DNA of 63,869 nucleotides from an uncultured Pelagibacteraceae bacterium. GTDB taxonomy: Bacteria > Pseudomonadota > Alphaproteobacteria > Pelagibacterales > Pelagibacteraceae. The DNA lies in the NCBI GenBank assembly GCA_902516465.1, contig CABXZD010000005.1, positions 1 to 63,869 of the forward strand. Reading direction: 5' to 3'. Positions 10,812-19,932 of the stretch are shown here, piece after piece. The notes beneath the pieces were generated by a model. That model was not told the origin of the DNA. It worked only from the letters and a program-made list of their open reading frames with translations, and searched no databases. A program made the position numbers and the translations under genes. Position 1 is the stretch's first letter. Every line of letters begins with the position of its first letter.

Positions 10812-11183
10812 ATGTCAAATTTTAGTAAGGTTGGAACTTTCATGAAAACTTTTGGTCAAGAGGTAAAGGATAAACCTGCATTTAGTACAGATAAAATCAA
10901 TAAATTAAGGATCGATTTAATCAAAGAAGAGCTTGAGGAACTTACAGAGGCTATGAAAAATAAAGATTTACTAGAGGTAGCAGATGCACTTACAGATATT
11001 TTGTATGTTACTTATGGAGCAGGGCATGCATTTGGCATTGATTTAGACAAGTGTTTTGAGGAGGTTCAAAACTCTAATATGAGTAAATTGGATGAAAACG
11101 GAAAGCCAATTTATAATGAGTCAGGCAAAGTTATGAAAGGACCTAAATATTTTAAACCTGATCTTTCAAAATTTGTTAATTAA
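10812..11183 (+). CDS. MazG-like/HisE-like nucleotide pyrophosphohydrolase domain protein
   Basis: This 123-residue all-alpha protein has the MazG/phosphoribosyl-ATP pyrophosphohydrolase pattern: an RIDLIKEELEELTEAM helix supplying an EExxE metal cluster, then LLEVADALTDILYVTYG supplying the paired aspartates (D..D). Such enzymes hydrolyse (d)NTPs or related pyrophosphates using Mg2+. The substrate cannot be read from sequence. The C-terminal segment 'LDENGKPIYNESGKVMKGP' occurs in phage- and marine-type members of this family. A GGAG ribosome site (aggagcattatg) precedes the ATG. Its stop overlaps the nadC stop by 4 bp on the other strand. Confidence 0.8.
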   Translation: MSNFSKVGTFMKTFGQEVKDKPAFSTDKINKLRIDLIKEELEELTEAMKNKDLLEVADALTDILYVTYGAGHAFGIDLDKCFEEVQNSNMSKLDENGKPIYNESGKVMKGPKYFKPDLSKFVN

Positions 11184-12013
11184 ACTTCTAATTTAAAATC
11201 TATAGCTGGAGCACTATGAGTGATGCTTCCAACTGAAATTCTATCTACTCCGGTTGCAGCAACTATTTTAACAGTTTTGAGATTTATATTTCCTGAAGCT
11301 TCAGTTTCATAATATTTCTTCGCAAATTTAACACCTGCTTTTAAATTTTTAATATTCATATTGTCAAATAAAACAGTATTAAATTTGAGTCCTATTATTT
11401 GTTTAAGTTGTTTTAAATTGTCAACTTCTACAGTAATTTTTTTTCCTCTTTTATTTTTAATAGCTAAAGAGACTAAACTTTTTATATTTGAAGAAGCTAT
11501 ATGATTGTCTTTAATCAGGTACTCATCACTCAAATTAAATCTATGATTAGTTCCTCCACCCAGTTTTACAGCATATTTTTGAATTACTCTTAAGTTTGGA
11601 ATTGTTTTACGTGTGCAACAAATTTTACATTTTTTACCAGCCAATTTAACAAACTGATTTGTTTTAGTTGCAATTCCTGAAATATGAGACAAATAATTTA
11701 AAGCAACCCTCTCTGCAATTAATATATTTTGGGCTTTTCCTTGCACTGTAGCAATTAATGACTTTTTCTTAACAAAAGAACCATCTTTTTTTTTAATTAA
11801 GAATTTGATTTTTTTATCAACTAAAGAAAAAGCATGTTTAGCAAATAAAAGACCACCAATTATAGCATCTTGATTTGATATTAATTTTACTTTTATAATT
11901 TTATTATTTTTAACAAGATTAGAGGTTATATCTCCTGATGGAAATAAATCTTCATTAAGTGCGAGCTTAACTGTATTTCTTATAAAATTTTCACTTAGTT
12001 TTATTTTTGACAC
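11180..12013 (-). CDS. nadC: nicotinate-nucleotide pyrophosphorylase (quinolinate phosphoribosyltransferase)
   Basis: NadC converts quinolinate and PRPP to nicotinate mononucleotide in de novo NAD synthesis. The 277 residues carry the family hallmark CTRKTIPNLR ... KYAVKLGGGTNHRFNLSDE ... LIKDNHI, with the Arg/Lys/His residues that bind both substrates, and a C-terminal (beta/alpha) barrel ending in VDRISVGSITHSAPAIDFKL. The start is a GTG at 12013, six bases after the nadA stop, so nadA and nadC form an operon transcribed leftward. No nadB-type L-aspartate oxidase is adjacent. Confidence 0.95.
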   Translation of the reverse strand: MSKIKLSENFIRNTVKLALNEDLFPSGDITSNLVKNNKIIKVKLISNQDAIIGGLLFAKHAFSLVDKKIKFLIKKKDGSFVKKKSLIATVQGKAQNILIAERVALNYLSHISGIATKTNQFVKLAGKKCKICCTRKTIPNLRVIQKYAVKLGGGTNHRFNLSDEYLIKDNHIASSNIKSLVSLAIKNKRGKKITVEVDNLKQLKQIIGLKFNTVLFDNMNIKNLKAGVKFAKKYYETEASGNINLKTVKIVAATGVDRISVGSITHSAPAIDFKLEV

Positions 12014-12019
12014 AAAAAG

Positions 12020-13009
12020 CTATCTACCAATAGCAACCATTTTTTCTACAGACAATCTTGCTTTATTAATTGTTTCCTGATCCATAATAATTTCACCAGT
12101 TTCATTTTCTAAACAGTCTAAGATTTTTGGTAAAGTTATTCTTTTCATGTGTGGGCAGAGATTACATGGTCTAATGAATTCGACATTTGGATTTTCTACT
12201 TGAATATTATCACTCATTGAACATTCAGTGACCATCATAACTTTTTTAGGTTGATTATCTTTCACATAATTAATCATTCCTGAAGTCGAGCCAGCAAAAT
12301 CACTTGCTTTGATAACTTCTGGTGGACATTCTGGATGAGCTATAATTTTTATTCCAGGATTTCTATCTCTAATATCATTTATTTCTTTTTCACTAAACTG
12401 ATCATGAACCATGCAAATACCTTTCCATGCAATAATTTCTACATCTATTTGAGAGGCAACGTACTTAGCAAGATAATCATCAGGTAAAAAAATTACTTTT
12501 TTAACTCCCAAAGATTTAACAATTTTTACGGCGTTGGCTGAAGTGCAACACACATCAGTTTCTGCTTTCACATCTGCTGATGTATTGACATATGAAACTA
12601 CAGGAACTCCAGGATATTTTTCTTTTAAAAGTCTTACGTCCTTACCTGTAATTGAGGATGACAATGAACAACCTGCTTTCATATCTGGTAATAAAACCTT
12701 TTTATTAGGACTCATCAATTTTGCAGTTTCTGCCATAAAGTGAACTCCGGCCATTACAATAATATCTGCTGAAGTTTTTGATGCCTCAACTGCAAGAGCT
12801 AAAGAGTCTGCAGAAAAATCTGCTATGCCATGATAGATTTCTGGAGTTTGATAGTTATGAGCAAGAATAACTGCGTTTTTTTCTTTTTTTAATTTATTAA
12901 TTTTATGAATATAGGGAGCATGCACAGACCATTCAATCTCAGGCATGACCTTTGAAATTTTTTGATAAATTGGATCTGTAGCTTTTTTAACCTCTTGATT
13001 AAATTCCAT
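12020..13009 (-). CDS. nadA: quinolinate synthase NadA
   Basis: NadA is the [4Fe-4S] enzyme that condenses iminoaspartate with dihydroxyacetone phosphate to give quinolinate. Starting at the ATG at 13009 it has 329 residues; a TTG at 13024 would add five. The three cluster cysteines appear as MKAGCSL, a Cys in the TDVCCTSAN block, and the CNLCPHMK block near the C-terminus. The substrate region AHNYQTPEIYHGIADFSADS is also conserved. It is the first gene of nadA-nadC. A tRNA-Leu lies just upstream on the opposite strand. Confidence 0.95.
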   Translation of the reverse strand: MEFNQEVKKATDPIYQKISKVMPEIEWSVHAPYIHKINKLKKEKNAVILAHNYQTPEIYHGIADFSADSLALAVEASKTSADIIVMAGVHFMAETAKLMSPNKKVLLPDMKAGCSLSSSITGKDVRLLKEKYPGVPVVSYVNTSADVKAETDVCCTSANAVKIVKSLGVKKVIFLPDDYLAKYVASQIDVEIIAWKGICMVHDQFSEKEINDIRDRNPGIKIIAHPECPPEVIKASDFAGSTSGMINYVKDNQPKKVMMVTECSMSDNIQVENPNVEFIRPCNLCPHMKRITLPKILDCLENETGEIIMDQETINKARLSVEKMVAIGR

Positions 13010-13064
13010 GGTAAAATTTATCAATTTGAAACCTACTTGTCATTGATTTAATGTGGGTCATATT

Positions 13065-13150
13065 GCGGCCATGCTGAAATTGGTAGACAGACACGGTTGA
13101 GGGCCGTGTGGACACTGTCCATGAGAGTTCGAGTCTCTCTGGCCGCACCA
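13065..13150 (+). tRNA. tRNA-Leu (anticodon GAG)
   Basis: An 86-nt cloverleaf can be drawn. The acceptor arm GCGGCCA pairs with TGGCCGC (7 bp) and is followed by discriminator A and an encoded CCA. The D-arm contains AAATTGGTAGAC. The anticodon arm CACGG-TTGAGGG-CCGTG gives anticodon GAG. A class II variable arm (TGGACACTGTCCA) and a T-arm GAGAGTTCGAGTCTCTC follow. The long variable arm and GAG anticodon identify leucine (CUC/CUU codons). It lies between nadA and ygfZ, both on the other strand, so it needs its own promoter. Confidence 0.96.
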
Positions 13151-13154
13151 AAAC

Positions 13155-14042
13155 TCAAATTTTGAGCCATGGAGGTATTAAAATTTGAAAAGAACCATTC
13201 TCACCTTTAAAAGTTTGGGTTCTGTCAAAATTTTTATCTTGATATTTGACTAGTCCAAAAGGGTAATCATTGCTTATAAGAATTTTTCCAATTTCGACAT
13301 TATTATTGTAAATTTTTTCATTTTCAGATAGCTCTCCTTCGATAACTTTGATTGGTAATAATCTTTTTGAAAGTTTGTTTTTTAATTTGATTCTTGCAGT
13401 ATTCTCTTGACCAACATAACATCCCTTTTTAAAGTCTATACCATTTAGTTCTTCATAATTACATTCAATACCAAATAACTTGTTTTTTAATTGATTTAAA
13501 TTTTTCGGAACAATTCCAAGATTATGACTTTGAGCGTAATAGTTTTCAATTTTATCATTCTTAAGTTGTAATTTTTTAAGAGACAAATAAAGTTTTTCTA
13601 GGTTTATAATTAATCTTGCGCCCAAATTTTTATTTCTTGGATCTAAAATAATTGGGTCTTCTCTATACTTGAAGGTGAAACCTAAAATATCCTTAGAGCC
13701 ATCAATTGACAGGTATTTTTCGTACCTAAAGCTTGCAACAACAAATTCATTGCTTAAATTTAAAATTTCAACTTTTGATCTAATTTTATATAGATTCAAT
13801 TGCTTAAATATTTCATCAGATTGATTTTTTTCACAATCAATGAAGAAGCCTGATTTATGTTTAACTAATATAAATTCAAATAGGAATTTACCTTGTGGGG
13901 TCAGTAAAGAGGCAAAACAACTTGAATTATCTGTAACTTTATTAATGTCATTGCTTATAAGATTTTGTAAAAAATCTTTCGCATCTACGCCATTAATATA
14001 GATTATCGCCCTATCCTGTAATATAAAAACACTATTTTTCAT
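13155..14042 (-). CDS. ygfZ: YgfZ/GcvT-like folate-binding protein (Fe-S cluster assembly/repair factor)
   Basis: YgfZ is a tetrahydrofolate-binding relative of the glycine-cleavage T protein that supports maturation or repair of certain Fe-S enzymes. From the ATG at 14042 the protein has 295 residues; the frame extends 21 codons further, but that would collide with the divergent dihydroorotase start. The diagnostic motif KGCYVGQE, with the essential cysteine, is at about residue 215. The N-terminus VFILQDRAIIYINGVDAKDFLQNLISNDI matches the family. Fe-S client NadA is encoded nearby, though such proximity is not proof of a link. Confidence 0.88.
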   Translation of the reverse strand: MKNSVFILQDRAIIYINGVDAKDFLQNLISNDINKVTDNSSCFASLLTPQGKFLFEFILVKHKSGFFIDCEKNQSDEIFKQLNLYKIRSKVEILNLSNEFVVASFRYEKYLSIDGSKDILGFTFKYREDPIILDPRNKNLGARLIINLEKLYLSLKKLQLKNDKIENYYAQSHNLGIVPKNLNQLKNKLFGIECNYEELNGIDFKKGCYVGQENTARIKLKNKLSKRLLPIKVIEGELSENEKIYNNNVEIGKILISNDYPFGLVKYQDKNFDRTQTFKGENGSFQILIPPWLKI

Positions 14043-14085
14043 ATTTGCATCAAATGAACTTTTAATATAATTACTTTTTTCATAA

Positions 14086-15396
14086 ATGTTAGATCTTATA
14101 ATCAAAAATGGTCAGTGTTATATTGATGGGGAGCTTAAAGATGTTGATGTTTCCGTCAAAGATGGCAAAATTCAAACCATAGGCAAAATCACTGAAGAGG
14201 CTAAAGACACTATAGACGCTAAAGATCTACTTGTTTTACCAGGATGTATAGATACTCAAACTCATTTTAGAGAGCCAGGATCTACCGATACCGAAGATCT
14301 TCACTCAGGAAGTAGAGCAGCTATTGTTGGAGGTATAACAGCAGTATTTGAAATGCCTAATACTAATCCCCCAACATCTAATAAAAAAGAATTCCAAAGA
14401 AAATTAGACCTTGCAAAAAATAGAATGTACTGTAATTACGCTTTTTATTTTGGTGCAACAGCAGATAACGCTAATGATTTAGCAGATTTAAAAAATTTAG
14501 AAGGTTGTTGTGGGATTAAACTTTTTGCAGGTTCTTCAACAGGAAATCTTTTAGTTGCTGATGAAAAAGATATTGAAACCGTATTTCAAAATAGTTCTAA
14601 AGTTGTAGCTGTTCACTCTGAAGATGAAGCAATTTTAAATGTTAATAAAAAATTGATTAAAAAAGGCGATGTTCACTCTCACCCAATTTGGAGAAGTGAT
14701 GAATGCGCAATTTCATCAACAAGAAGGATAGTTCGCATTGCTGAGCGTTATAATAAAAAAGCGCACGTCCTACACGTAACGACAAAGCAAGAGATCGATT
14801 TCTTGTCTCAGCATAAAGGAAATATTACTTTTGAGATTACTCCACAGCATTTAACAATTTATGCACCAGACTGCTACGATAAACTTGGTACTTATGCACA
14901 AATGAACCCTCCAATAAGGGATAAGTCTCATTATGATAGATTATGGTATGCGGTTAAAAATAATTTTAACGATACTATAGGTTCTGACCACGCACCTCAT
15001 TTAAAAGAAAATAAAGATAAGGAATATCCAAATTCTCCATCTGGCATGCCTGGTGTTCAAACTTTAATGCCTGTTATGTTAAATCATATTAATGATGGAA
15101 AGTTATCTCTAAATCAATTGATGAATTTTGTTTGTGAAAATCCCGTTAAAATTTTTGGCATAAATGGTAAGGGATTTATTAAAGAAGGATTTGATGCAGA
15201 TTTTACAATTGTGGACATGAATAAAAAAATTGTTATTAAAAATGAAAATATTGAGAGTAAGTGTGGTTGGTCCCCATTTAATGACGTTGAATTTAAAGGA
15301 ACTCCTGTATCAACAATAATTGCAGGAAAGATAAAAATGAAGAATGGTAAGATTCTTGGAGATCCTGACGGAAAACCTTTGGTTTTTAAAAACTAA
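14086..15396 (+). CDS. pyrC: dihydroorotase (class I, cyclic amidohydrolase family)
   Basis: Dihydroorotase closes the pyrimidine ring from carbamoyl-aspartate. The 436-residue protein has the metal motif DTQTHFREPG (HxH), the lysine that is normally carbamylated in GIKLFAGSSTG, a metal-ligand histidine in AVHSEDE, VLHVTT, and the catalytic-loop aspartate in GSDHAPH followed by SGMPGVQTLMPVML. Allantoinase and hydantoinase share the fold; the REPG and GSDHAPH patterns fit class I dihydroorotase, with allantoinase the main alternative. It starts 43 bp from the divergent ygfZ start and ends 4 bp inside the convergent epimerase gene. Confidence 0.85.
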   Translation: MLDLIIKNGQCYIDGELKDVDVSVKDGKIQTIGKITEEAKDTIDAKDLLVLPGCIDTQTHFREPGSTDTEDLHSGSRAAIVGGITAVFEMPNTNPPTSNKKEFQRKLDLAKNRMYCNYAFYFGATADNANDLADLKNLEGCCGIKLFAGSSTGNLLVADEKDIETVFQNSSKVVAVHSEDEAILNVNKKLIKKGDVHSHPIWRSDECAISSTRRIVRIAERYNKKAHVLHVTTKQEIDFLSQHKGNITFEITPQHLTIYAPDCYDKLGTYAQMNPPIRDKSHYDRLWYAVKNNFNDTIGSDHAPHLKENKDKEYPNSPSGMPGVQTLMPVMLNHINDGKLSLNQLMNFVCENPVKIFGINGKGFIKEGFDADFTIVDMNKKIVIKNENIESKCGWSPFNDVEFKGTPVSTIIAGKIKMKNGKILGDPDGKPLVFKN

Positions 15397-16187
15397 GTAA
15401 ACTTTTTTTTGCTAATTTCAATACAATAATTTTTAAGCTCTGAGATAGAGTTCTTAATTTTCAATTTAGACATTATTTTTCTATTATTTAAAAAGAATGA
15501 GTCTTCTTTAATAGTCATATTCTTTTTAATAAATTTTTTTTTATTGAATGTATTTAACCAAGATACTATGTCATTTAGATAGATTTTTTTACCTATAGAG
15601 ACATTGAAGATGCCTCTTAGATTTTTATTGATTACACCATTTAAAATTTCACAAAATTTATAAATACTAATAAAATCTTTATATTTTTTTTTGTTATCAA
15701 TTATAAAACCTTTTTCTATATTTTGAAAAAAAATATCCACAAATGTATTGTGAATTTTTTTAATTTTACTTTTATCGCCAATCACATTAGATATTCTTAA
15801 AATTACAAGTTTATTTAATTTCTTTGATAACTTTTTCTCTGTAATTAGTTTATTTTTAGAATAATTTGATGTAGGTAAAAGTTTTCCTGTTTCTTTAATG
15901 TTTTTTCCAGATTTATAAACTTTTCTGGTACTTAAAAAAATAAATACTGTATTTTTACTAATAAAATTTGATATTCTTAAATCATTATCAAATTTTTTGT
16001 CGTATTTTTTATTTATATACTGTTTATTTATTGAGGTATTAATTACATAGTCATAATTTTTAATTTTTAATTTGTAATTATTAAAACTTTTCATATCTTT
16101 ATGAGTTAATTTATGAAATTGCTTTAAATATTTTGATATATTGTTACCGAGAAAACCTCTTTTACCAATAACTAAAATTTTTTTCAT
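15393..16187 (-). CDS. NAD-dependent epimerase/dehydratase-like protein (extended SDR)
   Basis: The 264-residue protein has a Rossmann N-terminus with the nucleotide-binding loop GKRGFLG (residues 8-14) and an SDR catalytic-type segment NYSKNKLITEK containing YxxxK, preceded by FLSTRKVYKSG. These features fit a sugar-nucleotide epimerase, dehydratase or reductase (RmlD/GalE-like), acting in surface glycan synthesis. It is very Lys/Asn-rich and shorter than typical GalE (about 330 residues). Its start is flush with the stop of the glycosyltransferase upstream in the transcript, so the two form an operon. The specific reaction cannot be read from sequence. Confidence 0.7.
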   Translation of the reverse strand: MKKILVIGKRGFLGNNISKYLKQFHKLTHKDMKSFNNYKLKIKNYDYVINTSINKQYINKKYDKKFDNDLRISNFISKNTVFIFLSTRKVYKSGKNIKETGKLLPTSNYSKNKLITEKKLSKKLNKLVILRISNVIGDKSKIKKIHNTFVDIFFQNIEKGFIIDNKKKYKDFISIYKFCEILNGVINKNLRGIFNVSIGKKIYLNDIVSWLNTFNKKKFIKKNMTIKEDSFFLNNRKIMSKLKIKNSISELKNYCIEISKKKFT

Positions 16188-16954
16188 TAAATGAAAGTGT
16201 TAATTATTTTTGTAATATAAAAATCTAAATTTTTTTGTATTTTCAAATTATTATTATTCATGAAATTAAAATAATAATTATGGGCCTCTCCTCTTCTTTT
16301 CCACCATTTCTTACTATATTTTGAAAATTTTGATGAAACATTGCCTTCTGTTTGTCTATAATAAGTTAAATTATCATCAATAACATTATAGTTATGTAGA
16401 TACTTTGCAAAAAGCAAAATTCTTAAATCAAACCATATATCAGTAAATTTATTACCAGATATAGATTCAAAAACTTTTTTTACAAAATTTTTTCTAATAG
16501 AGATACAGCTGGTTGGATGTATATATCCCCAATATGATTGAAATATACTATTCTTTTTTTTTTTAAGTATTTCCCTATTTTTATTTAATATAATTGGATA
16601 GTCGAAAATAATCATTTTATTTTTATCATCTAAAAATTTGCTTATAATTTTTTCAATTTTATTTTTATGAAAATAATCATCACTATCTAAAAAAAATATT
16701 ATTTCACCAGTAGTTAATTCGATTGCTTTCTTAAAAGCATTAATTTGATTAAGGGACCCAAAGCTAGTTTGTATAGTGTTTTTTATTACTATTACATTTT
16801 TAAATTCTTTAATAATTTCCAATGAATTATCTTTTGAGTTATCATCAAAGAAAATAACTTCAAAATCTTTATAAGTTTGAGAATTCAATGACTCAATGCA
16901 CTCCTTAATAAAATTTGCATTATTAAAATTTGCAATTACTATTGATGCTTTCAT
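16187..16954 (-). CDS. family 2 glycosyltransferase
   Basis: This 255-residue GT-A enzyme starts with the GT2 signature (ASIVIANFNNANFIKECIES, then SLNSQTYKDFEVIFFDD) and has the metal/nucleotide motif in FFLDSDDYFHKNKIEKI. A C-terminal KWWKRRGEAHNYYF region follows. GT2 enzymes transfer a sugar from a nucleotide donor to a glycan or lipid acceptor, here probably for surface polysaccharide. It overlaps the following SDR gene by one base. Base composition is even more AT-rich than the housekeeping neighbours, as often seen for surface genes in such genomes. Donor and acceptor are unknown. Confidence 0.82.
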   Translation of the reverse strand: MKASIVIANFNNANFIKECIESLNSQTYKDFEVIFFDDNSKDNSLEIIKEFKNVIVIKNTIQTSFGSLNQINAFKKAIELTTGEIIFFLDSDDYFHKNKIEKIISKFLDDKNKMIIFDYPIILNKNREILKKKKNSIFQSYWGYIHPTSCISIRKNFVKKVFESISGNKFTDIWFDLRILLFAKYLHNYNVIDDNLTYYRQTEGNVSSKFSKYSKKWWKRRGEAHNYYFNFMNNNNLKIQKNLDFYITKIINTFI

Positions 16955-17020
16955 ATTTATATAGATTTACTTAAATCTCTTAGGCAATAGAAGATTTGTC
17001 TTTTTTGAGATAAATAAATT

Positions 17021-18922
17021 TTAACCACTTTTTAGAATATTATTTTTAATAAGATCATCTTTTATTTCAGATAAAATTGCTGGATCATCAATTGTTGGGG
17101 GTATTTTGTATTCAATATTATCCGCAATTTTTCTTATCGTTCCCCTCAAAATTTTACCAGATCTTGTTTTTGGAAGTCTTTTAATTACAATAGCAACTTT
17201 AAATGCAGCAACCGGTCCAATTTTTTCTCTTACCATTTTGATACATTCTTTTGATATAGTCTCATTATCTTTATCTACTCCTGCTTTTAAAACAATTAAT
17301 CCTATAGGCAATTGACCTTTTAATTTATCCGCAACTCCTAAAACTGCACATTCGGCAACAGATTGATGTTCAGACAAAACCTCTTCAATTGCGCCAGTTG
17401 ATAATCGATGTCCAGCAACATTGATAATATCATCAGTTCTGGACATAATCCATATATAGCCATCTTCGTCTATATGACCAGCATCATAAGTTTGATAATA
17501 TCCCTCATAATTACTCATATAATTTTCTTTGTATCTTTGATCTGCATTCCAAAGAGTTGGAAAAGTTCCAGGAGGTAAAGGTAGTTTTACTACTATATCT
17601 CCCATTTCATTTGGTTTAGCTAAACTTTGATCAGATTTAATAATTTTTACATCATAACCCGGAACTGCTTTACACGCAGATCCATACTTTGTTTTCATCA
17701 TCTCAATTCCAGTACAGTTAGAGCTTATAGCCCAACTAGTTTCTGTTTGCCACCAATGATCTATTACTGGAACTTTCAATAGATTTTCTGCCCACTTGAT
17801 TGTATCAGGATCAGCTCTTTCACCTGCTAGAAAAAGACTCTCAAATTTTGAGAGATTATATTTTGAAAAAAATTTACCATCTGGATCTTCTTTCTTTATC
17901 GCTCTAAAAGCAGTTGGTGCAGTGAAAAGAGATTTTACTTTGTAATCAGAAATAATTTTCCAAAACGCTCCTGCATCTGGAGTACCCACTGGTTTACCCT
18001 CGAACAATACTGTTGTACATCCTTTGAATAATGGGGCATACACAATATAAGAGTGTCCTACGATCCATCCTATGTCACTTGCTGACCACCAAATATCTCC
18101 CTCATCTATGTTATATATATTTTTCATGGTCCATTTTAAAGCAACTATATGACCGCCAATATCTCTAACTATACCCTTAGGAGTTCCAGTCGTTCCCGAA
18201 GTATAAAGGATATATGCAAACTCATTTGAATTCATTTCTACACAATCAATTTCCTTAGCATTTGAGACGACTTCCTCCCAGCTAACTTCTTTTGAGGGAG
18301 TGAGCTTTACTTCATGACCTTTTCTTTGAAACAAAATCATTTTATCAATTTTGTGCTTAGCAAGCTTAACAGCTTCATCAACTAGTGGTTTATATTCCAC
18401 AGTTCTACCAGGTTCAAAACCACAAGATGCAGTGACTAATACTTTTGCTTTACTGTCATCTATTCTGCTGGCAAGTTCATTTGATGCAAATCCTCCAAAC
18501 ACTACTGAGTGAATTGCTCCAATTCTTGCACAAGCAAGCATTGCAATTACAGCTTCAGGTATCATAGGCATATAAATGATTACCCTATCTCCTTTATTAA
18601 CACCTTGCGCTTGTAATGCTCCAGCAAATACAGAAACTTTTGCTTTTAATTCTTCATAGGTAAAATTACTTTTATCTCCAGTAATCGGACTGTCATAAAT
18701 AAGCGCAGTTCTTTTTCCGTTTCCCTGATCTATATGCGTATCTAAGGCATTATAACAAGTATTTGTTACTCCATCTTCAAACCATTTATAGAAAGGAGGG
18801 CTTGATTTGTTTAAAATTTTTGTTGGCTTTTTGAACCAGAAAATATCATTGGATGCATCAGTCCAAAATTTTTCAGGATTATTGATTGATTCATCATATA
18901 TTTTCTTGAATTTATCTGACAT
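17021..18922 (-). CDS. prpE: propionate/acetate--CoA ligase, PrpE-like (AMP-forming)
   Basis: This ANL-superfamily acyl-CoA synthetase activates propionate or acetate through an acyl-AMP. At 633 residues it carries the P-loop YTSGTTGTPKG, the A5 motif DHWWQTETSWAIS, the hinge/A8 region GRTDD-like SRTDDIINVAGHRLSTG, and the C-terminal acetylatable lysine in KTRSGKILR. The N-terminus (PPFYKWFEDGVTNTCYNALD) and RDIGGHIVALKWTM resemble PrpE more than Acs, so propionyl-CoA synthetase is preferred; acetyl-CoA synthetase remains possible. It is divergent from proteorhodopsin across a 215-bp intergenic region. Confidence 0.82.
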   Translation of the reverse strand: MSDKFKKIYDESINNPEKFWTDASNDIFWFKKPTKILNKSSPPFYKWFEDGVTNTCYNALDTHIDQGNGKRTALIYDSPITGDKSNFTYEELKAKVSVFAGALQAQGVNKGDRVIIYMPMIPEAVIAMLACARIGAIHSVVFGGFASNELASRIDDSKAKVLVTASCGFEPGRTVEYKPLVDEAVKLAKHKIDKMILFQRKGHEVKLTPSKEVSWEEVVSNAKEIDCVEMNSNEFAYILYTSGTTGTPKGIVRDIGGHIVALKWTMKNIYNIDEGDIWWSASDIGWIVGHSYIVYAPLFKGCTTVLFEGKPVGTPDAGAFWKIISDYKVKSLFTAPTAFRAIKKEDPDGKFFSKYNLSKFESLFLAGERADPDTIKWAENLLKVPVIDHWWQTETSWAISSNCTGIEMMKTKYGSACKAVPGYDVKIIKSDQSLAKPNEMGDIVVKLPLPPGTFPTLWNADQRYKENYMSNYEGYYQTYDAGHIDEDGYIWIMSRTDDIINVAGHRLSTGAIEEVLSEHQSVAECAVLGVADKLKGQLPIGLIVLKAGVDKDNETISKECIKMVREKIGPVAAFKVAIVIKRLPKTRSGKILRGTIRKIADNIEYKIPPTIDDPAILSEIKDDLIKNNILKSG

Positions 18923-19069
18923 TTAAAATTTGATTCGTTATTGCCCTTTTTTTGAATTTTAACTTTAAAATTGTATTTAATTTTAAAAAGTCAGTAAAAT
19001 CAATGCTTATTAATAGTAATTTTGTCTTCAATAAAGTGATTTAATTTGGTATTTAACGCTCAACTTTGG

Positions 19070-19098
19070 TTTAGAGAAGTCTAATCCTAGTTTATATA
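19070..19098 (+). promoter_or_regulatory. candidate proteorhodopsin promoter
   Basis: TTTAGA (19070-19075) and TATATA (19093-19098) are separated by 17 bases and lie about 40 bp before the proteorhodopsin ATG. The -10 sits inside a perfect 12-bp palindrome, GTTTATATAAAC (19090-19101). Both hexamers are only moderate matches to the sigma-70 consensus. In such AT-rich DNA chance matches are common, so this is a candidate only. Confidence 0.3.
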
Positions 19099-19137
19099 AA
19101 CTAACTAAGTAAAAACTAACTAAAGAGGGAGTTTTTT

Positions 19138-19911
19138 ATGAAAAAACTTAAATTGTTTGCTCTTACAGTTGTAGCTCTTATGGGTATTACAACAGTAGCA
19201 AACGCTGCGACCGCTATGTTAGCTCAAGATGACTTCGTTGGAATATCTTTTTGGGTAATTTCAATGGGTATGTTGGCATCAACAGCTTTTTTCTTTATGG
19301 AGAGAAGTACTGTTAATCCTGCATGGAAAACATCTGTAACAGTAGCTGGTCTTGTAACTGGTATCGCTTTTATCCATTACATGTACATGAGAGACGTGTG
19401 GGTAAGTACGGGTGATTCACCAACAGTATATAGATATATTGACTGGCTAATTACTGTGCCATTACAGATGATAGAATTTTATTTAATTCTAGTAGCTGTA
19501 AGAAAAGCAAGTTCTGGAATTTTCTGGAGATTGTTAATTGGTTCACTAGTAATGTTAATCGGAGGATATCTTGGAGAAGCTGGATACATCAACGCTACAC
19601 TTGGTTTCGTAATCGGTATGGCAGGTTGGGTATACATTCTTTATGAAATATTCTCAGGTGAAGCTGGAAAAGCTGCTTCTAAAAGTGGAAACAAAGCTCT
19701 TGTTACTGCTTTTGGTGCAATGAGAATGATTGTTACAGTTGGATGGGCTATTTATCCATTAGGTTATGTATTTGGTTACCTAACTGGTGGAGTAGATGCT
19801 AATTCACTAAACGTCGTTTATAATTTAGCTGACTTCATTAACAAAATTGCATTCGGTCTAGTAATCTGGGCTGCTGCAGTGAGTTCTGGAGCTGGTGCAA
19901 GAAGCAGATAA
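19138..19911 (+). CDS. proteorhodopsin, blue-absorbing type
   Basis: This retinal-binding seven-helix light-driven proton pump of the inner membrane has 257 residues. An N-terminal signal-like segment ends near ANAATA. Key residues with known proteorhodopsin equivalents: proton acceptor D102 (=D97) and R99 (=R94) in YRYIDWL, H80 (=H75), proton donor E113 (=E108), and the Schiff-base lysine K236 (=K231) in FINKIAFG. The spectral tuning site is Q110 (=105), which indicates blue absorption. An AGAGGGAG ribosome site precedes the ATG. A strong hairpin terminator follows, separating it from the ferredoxin gene. No retinal-synthesis gene is in this window. Confidence 0.98.
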   Translation: MKKLKLFALTVVALMGITTVANAATAMLAQDDFVGISFWVISMGMLASTAFFFMERSTVNPAWKTSVTVAGLVTGIAFIHYMYMRDVWVSTGDSPTVYRYIDWLITVPLQMIEFYLILVAVRKASSGIFWRLLIGSLVMLIGGYLGEAGYINATLGFVIGMAGWVYILYEIFSGEAGKAASKSGNKALVTAFGAMRMIVTVGWAIYPLGYVFGYLTGGVDANSLNVVYNLADFINKIAFGLVIWAAAVSSGAGARSR

Positions 19912-19932
19912 TAACTGTTAAAATATAATTTT

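Noticed and set aside
13154..13166. CTCAAATTTTGAG inverted repeat as a terminator for the tRNA
   Set aside because: The stem is short with almost no loop and no T-run follows; it overlaps the ygfZ stop and codons.
18923..19137. A riboswitch or small RNA gene upstream of proteorhodopsin
   Set aside because: No convincing conserved fold could be drawn; only a candidate promoter, repeats and the ribosome site are supported.
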